Positions 34,901-43,900 of a DNA stretch of 64,000 bases are shown here, one piece after another; within the stretch, counting starts at the first letter, position 1, and each line of letters starts with the position of its first letter. The notes below the pieces were generated by a model, which was not told the origin of the DNA, ran no database searches, and saw nothing but the letters and a program-made list of their open reading frames with translations. This DNA comes from Mytilus californianus. Lineage: Eukaryota > Mollusca > Bivalvia > Mytilida > Mytilidae. The stretch is from the NCBI RefSeq assembly GCF_021869535.1, contig NW_026262734.1:88913285-88977284 (forward strand), in the 5' to 3' direction. A program made the position numbers and the translations under genes.

Positions 34901-37900
34901 TTTTTTAATTATTTTTGGAAAAAATTTAGGGGACGTTATTCAGACCTTAAAAAGAAAATGAAACTTGCATTTTTAAGTAAATAAACATAACTTGTATTAC
35001 TCCTGACTGACTTTAGTCATGTTAGTTGTGGTATTTAGTGAAATATTATAAATCCATATACTACATTGTACTGGATTTAAAGTCTTATCAAAATTAAAGG
35101 CGAATTAACATATAAGTCATTGAAAGTCAAATGTAGATATTTTGTTAAGATGAATAAAGTACCTAAAGATGTCCTTTGTGTGTTGCTATGTTGCCGTCTC
35201 ATTGATGCTTTAAACATCAATGAGACACATTACACAAAAGACATCTGGAGGTTCACATCTTAAAAAAAGACAAGCTTAATCGTCAATACAATATGTCAAG
35301 CTTTGATTGTCCCAAGTCAGTCAGGGGTACTACTTGTACAAGTAATTTTTATTTACCTGAGGAAGTAAATATTAATATACTTATATAAGTAAATTTGTAG
35401 GATACTTATACAAGTGTATTTTATTTACTTGTATAGGTAAAAAAAAATTAGGCTTAGTTATGTCCCTTAGACATTCAGATTTTTGTCGAGCCTTCGACTT
35501 TAGTCAAAAAAGCGAGACATAGCGATCCTACATTCTGTCGGCGTCGTCGGCGGCGTCCACAAATATTCACTCTGTGGTTAAAGTTTTTGAAATTTTAATA
35601 ACTTTCTTAAACTATCCTGGATTTCTACCAAACTTGGACAGAAGCTTGTTTATGATCATAAGATAGTATCCAGAAGTAAATTTGTTAAAATTTTTTTTTC
35701 ATTTTTTCCATATTTTACTTATAAATGGACTTTAGTTTTTCTGCCAGGAAACAATACATTCACTCTGTGGTTAAAGTTTTTAAAATTTTAATAACTTTCT
35801 TAAACTATCCTGGATTTGTACCAAACTTGGACAGAAGCTTGTTTATGATCAAAAGCTAGTATCTAGAAGGAAATTTTGTTAAAATTTTGTACCTATTTAT
35901 CCGTATTTTACTTATAAATGGACTTAGTTTTTCTAACATTAAATACAGTCTGCAGTTAAAGTTTTTAAAACATTTATTAGATTCATAAACTATCCTGGAT
36001 TTATACCAAACTTTGACAGAAGCTTCTTCAAATCAAAAGATAGTATCTAAAGGAATATTTTTATTGATTTTTTTCCTCATTTTTGTTGAGCCTGCGATTA
36101 ACAGCAAAAGTAGGCGAGACACTGGGTTCTGCAGAACCCTTACGAATTTTTTTACTTATACAAGTAAAAAAGTCTTCCTATCTTCTTTTCTTGAATTCTT
36201 AGGACTTCTTTGAATTTTTGATTGTCTGTCCTTTGCAGAAGTCTTTACTAATTATTTAAGTGTTATTTCATGGACAATGAAAATCTCATTTGTCTGTTAT
36301 CTTCAGAACACTGCTCATTTACAAGCCCCCAAGGGGCAATTTTTGAAGGCCTTGCGCCAATACTTAAGATCTTTGCCCAATCAGTTTCTTTGTTGAATTA
36401 ATGAGATGAAACATAGAACTCTAAATCAAAAATTATGAGCTAACCTGAGAAAAATTGTTAAAGGCATGTTTTTACATCTCAAAACTTGAGAATTTTTGTG
36501 GGATTGTACAAAAAATTTACTTATACAAGTAAATTTTTGAGAAAAATAAGGGGAGATTATTCAAACATTATAATTAACTTATATAAGTTTATTTTATTTA
36601 CTTCTTCAAGTAAATAAAGATTACTTGTACAAGTACAAAATGTACATGATGTAGTACCCCTGACTGCAAGTGTAATGAAGTCCGGGAATGAAGTCATGAA
36701 TGAATTTAACAGAGACTATCACAGATCTGATATCAACACACAATTCTCATACCGTGGGTTATTATTATTATTATTAGCTCACCTGGCCCAAAGGGCCAAG
36801 TGAGCTTTTCTCATCACTTGGCGTCTGTCGTCCGTCGTCGTTAGCTTTTTACAAAAATCTTCTTCTCTGAAACCACTGGGCCAAATTTAACCAAACTTGG
36901 CCACAATCATCATTAGGATATCTAGTTTAAAAAATGTGTCCGATGACTCCGCCAACCAACCAAGATGGCCGCCATGGCTAAAAATAGAAGATAAGGGTAA
37001 AATGTAGATTTTGGCTTATATCTCTGAAACCAAAGCATTTACAATAAATCTGACATAGGGTAAAACTGATTATCAGGTCAAGATCTATCTGCCCTGAAAT
37101 TTTCAGACAAATCTGAAAACCTGTTGTTGGGTTGCTGCCCCTGAATTGGTAATTTTAAGGAAATTTTGCAGTTTTTGGTTATTATCTTGAATATTATTAT
37201 AGATAGAGATAAACTGTAAACAGCATTAATGTTCAGCAAAGTAAGATCTAAAAATAAGTCGTCATGACCAAAATTGTCAGTGACCCCTTTAGGAGTTATT
37301 GCCCTTTATAGTCAATTTTTCGTAAATTTTTGTAATCTTTTACAAAAATCTTCTTCTCTGAAACTACTGAGACAAAGTTAACCATACTTGGCCATAATCA
37401 TTATTAGGGTATCTAGTTTAAAAAATTTGTCCGATGACCCCGCCTTCCAACCATCATGGCCGACTTGGTTAAAAATAGAACATAGGGGTAAAATGCAGTT
37501 TTTGGTTTATATCTCTGAAACAAAAGCATTTAGAGCAAATCTGACAGTGGCAAAAATGTTCATCAGATTTAGATTTATCTGCCCTGAAATTTTCAGACTC
37601 ATCCGACAACCCGTTGTTGGGTTGCTGCCCCTGAGTTAGTAATTTTACAGAAATTTTGCAGTTTTTTGTTATTATCTTAGGTACCATTATAATATCTAAT
37701 ATCTAATACTATTAATTATGATTTTAACCTTATTTTACATGATTTCCAAAGCATCAGTAAACACAGGTGAGCGACACAGGCTCTTGAGAGCCTCTAGTTA
37801 TTATTATTATACAGTTTTATAACAGCGCATTATATAATATTGAAATTACCCTAAGCGCTTTACAACATATATCTATTCACATATATAAGTATTAACAATA

Positions 37901-40900
37901 AAATATGAAAGCCCATGTTATAAAATCCTAAAACAAACAGATTCTAAAAATATTGCATATGAAATTAAACTATACTTCTAAATTTACTGATAAACAATAA
38001 AATTTATATAAAATGGACATGGTAAAATTACAGAGATATTAAAACCGTACCAATAAAAGTAAATAAAAAATTCAAAAATTACTAATAAAAGTAAGTTAAA
38101 AATCCATACTTAATTACTTAAAAATTCAAAAAATAGTTCATAATCATTGTAGGATACCAATTTTTTTCGTGGGTAAGGGAGCTACCATTTGATTTTTATG
38201 GGGGGGGGGGGGCTAGGATGAAATTTGAAAAAAATAGGCAGGACAGGAGTTTTGAGTAAAAAAAAAAGGCAGGATGAGACACTTTGCAAAAAAAAAGGCA
38301 GGATGACAAATTATGTAAAAAAAAGTCAGGATAAACTAAAATAAAAAGGCAGGACCGAATAGAGTGAAAAATAAAAAAGCAGGACAGAGATTACAACTAA
38401 AAAAAAATGCAGGACAAAATTTTTCATCCTAGCCCCCCATAAAAATCAAATGGCAGCTCCCGAAAGGTGAACTATGAAATTAAATGTTCAACAAAATACA
38501 CATTTTTCTATAGGCTTGTATGCAAACTTTGGCAAAACCAAAAAATCAAATATCCACGTAAATTCAGTTTTCCTTAATCCACCAAAATTGATAACATGAA
38601 CTCACAGTCTTGACAAAAACACATTTTATACATATATGAAAAAGGGCAATCAATAAAGAGATTCCTGACTTGGGACAGTTGCATAAATTTGGAAGGGGGT
38701 TAAACTAGTTAACAATATGTAGATTTATACATTTTGTAAAGGTTTCATATTTTAAATTTACACTGACAGGGTTAACATTGAAATGAGGAGTGTGTAGTAA
38801 TCAGCATATATTTCTACATACAAAGTATTATGTGTTGAAAAAAAAAGAGATGCTAGTATACTATAATGTAAAAGCTACCAAATGATCTAAAACAATTCAA
38901 GTCAACAATAACATTAACGGTAAAATTGAGAATGGAAATGGGGAATGTGTCAAAGAGACAACAACCCGACCATAGAACAGACAACAGCAGAAGGTCACCA
39001 ACAGGTCTTCAATGCAGCGAGAAATTCCTGCACCTGGAGGCGTCCTTCAGCTGGCCCCTAAACAAATATATATACTAGTTCAGTGATAATGAACGCCATA
39101 CTAAACTCCAAATTGTACACAAGAAACTAAAATTAAAAATAATACAAGACTAACAAAGGCTAGAGGCTCCTGACTTGGGACAGGCGCAAAAATGCGGCGG
39201 GGTTAAACATGTTTATGAGATCTCAACCCTCCCCCTATACCTCTAGCCAATGTAGAAAAGTAAACGCATAACAATACGAACGGTACCAATTTTACTTTAT
39301 CAGATGCTCATTTGGACAATAAATGTCTCTTCAGTGATGCTCGAGGCCAAATTATTAGCTCACCTGACCCGAAGGGTCAAATGAGCTTTTCTCATCACTT
39401 GGCGTCCGGCGTCGTCGTCGTTAGCTTTTTACAAAAATCTTCTCCTCTGAAACCACTGGGCCAAATTTAACCAAACTTGGCCACAATCATCATTAGGGTA
39501 TCTAGTTTAAAAAATGTGTCCGATGACCCCGCCAACCAACCAAGATGGCCGCCATGGCTAAAAATAGAACATAGGGGTAAAATGTAGATTTTGGCTTATA
39601 TCTCTGAAACCAAAGCATTTAGAGGAAATCTGACAGGGTAAAATTGATTATCAGGTCAATATCTATCTGCCCTGAAATTTTCAGACAAATCTGACAACCT
39701 GTTGTTGGGTTGCTGCCCCTGAATTGGTAATTTTAAGGAAATTTTGCAGTTTTTGGTTATTATCTTGAATATTATTATAGATAGAGATAATCTGTAAACA
39801 GCAATAATGTTCAGCAAAGTAAGATCTACAAATAAGTTGTCATGACCAAAATTGTCAGTCGACCCCTTTAGGAGTTATTGCCCTTAATAATCAATTTTTA
39901 ACAATTTTTCGTAAATTTTTGTAATCTTTTACAAAAATCTTCTTCTCTGAACCTACTGATACAAATTTAACCATACTTGGCCATAATCATTATTAGGGTA
40001 TCTTGTTTAAAAATTTTGTCCGATGACCCCGCCAACCAACCAAGATGGCCGCCATGGCTAAAAATAGAACATAGGGGTAAAATGCAGTTTTTGGTTTATA
40101 TCTCTGAAACTAAAGCATTTAGAGCAAATCTGACAGGTGGCAAAAATGTTCATCAGATTTAGATTTATCTGCCCTGAAATTTTCAGACAAATCCGACGAC
40201 CCGTTGTTGGGTTGCTGCCCCTGAGTTAGTAATTTTACAAAAATTTTGCAGTTTTTTGTTATTATCTTAGATATCATTATAATATCTAATATCTAATACT
40301 ATTAATTATGATTTTAACCTTATTTTACATGATTTCCAAAGCATCAGTAAATACAGGTGAGCGACACAGGCTCTTGAGAGCCTCTAGTTTTTAAAAATCC
40401 AATAGGTTATCGTACAGTTATCACCAATAGATAAGCTCTTTATATACTATATGTCAACTTTTAAGGCCACCCTTAAAAAAATCTGTGTTTGATGTTGCCT
40501 ACCCATGCTTTGTAGGGTTGGGTAGGTAGGTAGGGATTTTTTTCATTGGCAAACAACATAAGTTACATGTTTTAGACAAGAAAACAACATTAGAGCATGA
40601 AAAAAACAACCTGATTTGTCATAGAATATTTTGGTTAAGCTGCTTTTTAAGTGGGTAAGTAGTCAACATCATACAATTTGAATTTTATTTTTGGCCTATA
40701 AATTTTAGGAACAAGAAGCTAGAACAGATCTTCTCAGAAGTAAAAACAGGAAAAGAGTTGCAGAAACTGTAGAAAGTGAGGCCATTTCAGAAAATGAGGG
40801 AAATGATGCAGCAACAGAAACGTCTACTTCAGATGACAAAAAAAGCATAAATATATACAGTGGTTCAGGCGGACACATCAACTTCTTCAAAGATGCTGAA

Positions 40901-43900
40901 GATGGGGTAAAATTAAATTCACAATCATACTGTATATAGAGGTCACCATCAGGATCTTGTAAGAGAGGTATCTTTTAATTGGTGTTTAAAATGTATAAGT
41001 ATTACAACAGCAGGACAAGGAAATTGTAACTGCCACAATAGGTTTTTTCTGAGGGCTGTTTCCAAAATAAAAACGTGGGGGAGGGGGGAGGGGCACTTAT
41101 TCAAAGCACTGAATAGACACTCATATTACATCTTCTCATTTATGTTTACAAGATAGACAAGATCGTTATCACAGAAACAACACAAACATTGAAAATTTAA
41201 AAAGCATGTGTACTATGCTAAAGACTAAAGCAAAAGCAACAGGAGCCTCTTCAATACAAAACTAGGGGTGAACAGATCCTTAATCATTAATTGTGACAGT
41301 TATATGCAGCTTTATTGATACATTTTGTTTTCATTCATTTTTTTTATGCCCCCGCCGAAGCGGAGGGGGCATTAAGTTTTACCCTTGTCTGTTCTTACGT
41401 ATGTCCCAAAGTTGGTTTCCATTCTCTAACTTTAGTTTGCCTCAACCAAATGTTAATGAAACTTATACAAAATGCTTATTACCACAAAACACAGATCAAG
41501 TTTGAGTTTTGGGGGTGTCACTTTAGCCGTTCTAGAGTTATGCCCTTTACAAATGGAAAAATTGCTGAATTTTTCGTTTCCGTTCTCTAACTTTTTTCTT
41601 TCTCAGACAGAAATTTTATTAATGTTGTCATACCTATCATTTTCAAACACATAATTAGATTTGCTGGACAAATTATTATTCCATGCAAATGTATACTTAT
41701 TTATACTTTTAATATTTTAAGATTCAATTATAACTTTTAAAATATCTGATTGAATAAAATCTTACTGATTTATTAAGCATAATGTGATTTTATTTACTTA
41801 CCTGTCAGATAGTAGAGAAGAAGAAAAATGTTGAACATGAAAAAGAAAAGAAAGATGAAAAAGAAAAATGGGAGAAGAACGTGGGAATTTTAACATACCT
41901 AGGACAAAGTCAAACTGATGGTAGTATACCCTTAAATACGCCTGTAGTATTCAGTGTTTATTCCTGGACTTGAAATCCTGGAACATACTTGAAAATTAAA
42001 AAGATAAAAGGTGCCTAAATAATCAAAATAGTTCTTTAAAATAAATTAAAATTCAGATGTGAAAAAAAATTCTTGTATAAGTAAATTTTTGGAGAATATT
42101 CAGGGGAGATAATTCAAACCTCAAAAGAAAATTAAAATCTTACTAAAAATTACTTACATCTTTAAGTAAATACAAATGAATTGTTTAATTATAACCCCTG
42201 AGTGACTGTGAATAGATATATTTACTAGTAAGGCAAAGTATTTGTGATTGGGTGGTACTTCAGATTGTGAGGAAATGTCTTAATATTGAAAAAAATAATG
42301 TTTATTTGGCTTAAACAAAAAAAGTGACCCAAACTTCAAAAATATATCAAAAGCAATAACACTCAATTACATATAGAGTGTGACTAAAAAGAAATTTGTT
42401 TTTCACTATTTAGGAAGGTCCAACCTAAACCTTAATTTTTTTACTCGAAAATATACCTTAAATATCAGAATATTTTTTCTCTCAGAAATTTCAATGAATA
42501 TGTAGGATAAAAAAAAACTTGACATGTATATTTTAGCAACATTTATTCCATGTAAATTGAAATTAAATATTTCACAGTCTTGCACTATTGCAATACATGT
42601 AGGCACCAAAAACTTGTGACTTGGTGGCATTACCATTTCAAAAGTTTTTCTTTATACTTTAATAAAAGTATTCCTTTTGTCTATGGTAGATATAGTTGTC
42701 TCATTGACTGTTTAAAAAACTAGTGTTAGCATCTGTTAATAGATTATCCGTCGGTAAGACTGAATGTTGAATATCAAATAATTTAACTGGTTCATCAGAT
42801 CTTTATTCAATCATTCAAGGAAACAATCTTCTTTAATGCATCATATCATATTACAGTTGCATTCAAAAAGAACATTAAGTAAACTTCTGTTTAGTTGGTT
42901 GAAAGTTTATTAGAGTAACAGGATTGAAAAGAATGTTCATTTGTTGACAACACTATAAAAAACATACATTTAGCTCGAAAAAACTTTATAACTAATTTAA
43001 TCTGTTTTCAGATCCAACTCCCTGGTATTTATCAAAGAAAAGAAAGAAAGAAGAAGATGGTGCTATCTCGCCAAGGTGAGGGTCAAAACAATTCCTCTTA
43101 TGAGCACATGATAAGGGTGTATGTTTTAGTATTTATTTCTTTACTTTAAGGCTGAAAAATTGTCCAAATCTATAATATGTTATATTTTAAAATCAATGCA
43201 AACAGTTCATGTAGGTCAAGGTTTAATGAGACCGCAAAGGAACTTTTTTAATGTGTCTTTCACTAGTGTAGGTCAGAAGTAATGGAACTTTGTCAGCACA
43301 TACAATTGGTATTCAAGTTCCAAAACTTATTAATTTTTTGACACAATGCTTGATAAACCTACAGTTACCTATAGTTGCTTCCTTTAGGCTTTGGTGGTTA
43401 GTTGTCTAATTTGCCATCATATCATCTTTTTATTTCATATGAAGTTCCAAGTTTGGAGATTTATTTTTGTGTTACTTCATTAGTTTGTTATTTTTTTTTT
43501 ATTAGATAGCCAAACTCTTGTACGACTGAATGTTACACAATTGTAATATTAGATTATTTTCTTACTTTACCTTGTTCAACAGAAAATACATCATTCACAA
43601 ACTCTAACAAGTTTCTCATGCCAACCTAATAACAACCATGAAAAGTAAAATATGTATGTGTCAAATATTAATGTGTCAAATATTTAAGTGTCAAATATTT
43701 ATGTGTCAAATATGTATGTGTAAAATATGTGAATGACAAAAGTGTCAAATATGTATGTGTAAAATATGTGAATGACAAAAGTGTCAAATATGTGAATGAC
43801 AAAAGTGTCAAATATGTATGTGTAAAATATGTGAATGACAAAAGTGTCAAATATGTATTCGTCAAATATGTGAATGACAATGGAATTTTATCTGTGTTTA

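Noticed and set aside
37388-37687. 83- and 72-codon frames, also at 39977, 49352 and 16055
   Set aside because: The same peptide recurs in every copy of element D, overlapping on both strands, and is broken in each. It may be a fossil but is not a gene here.
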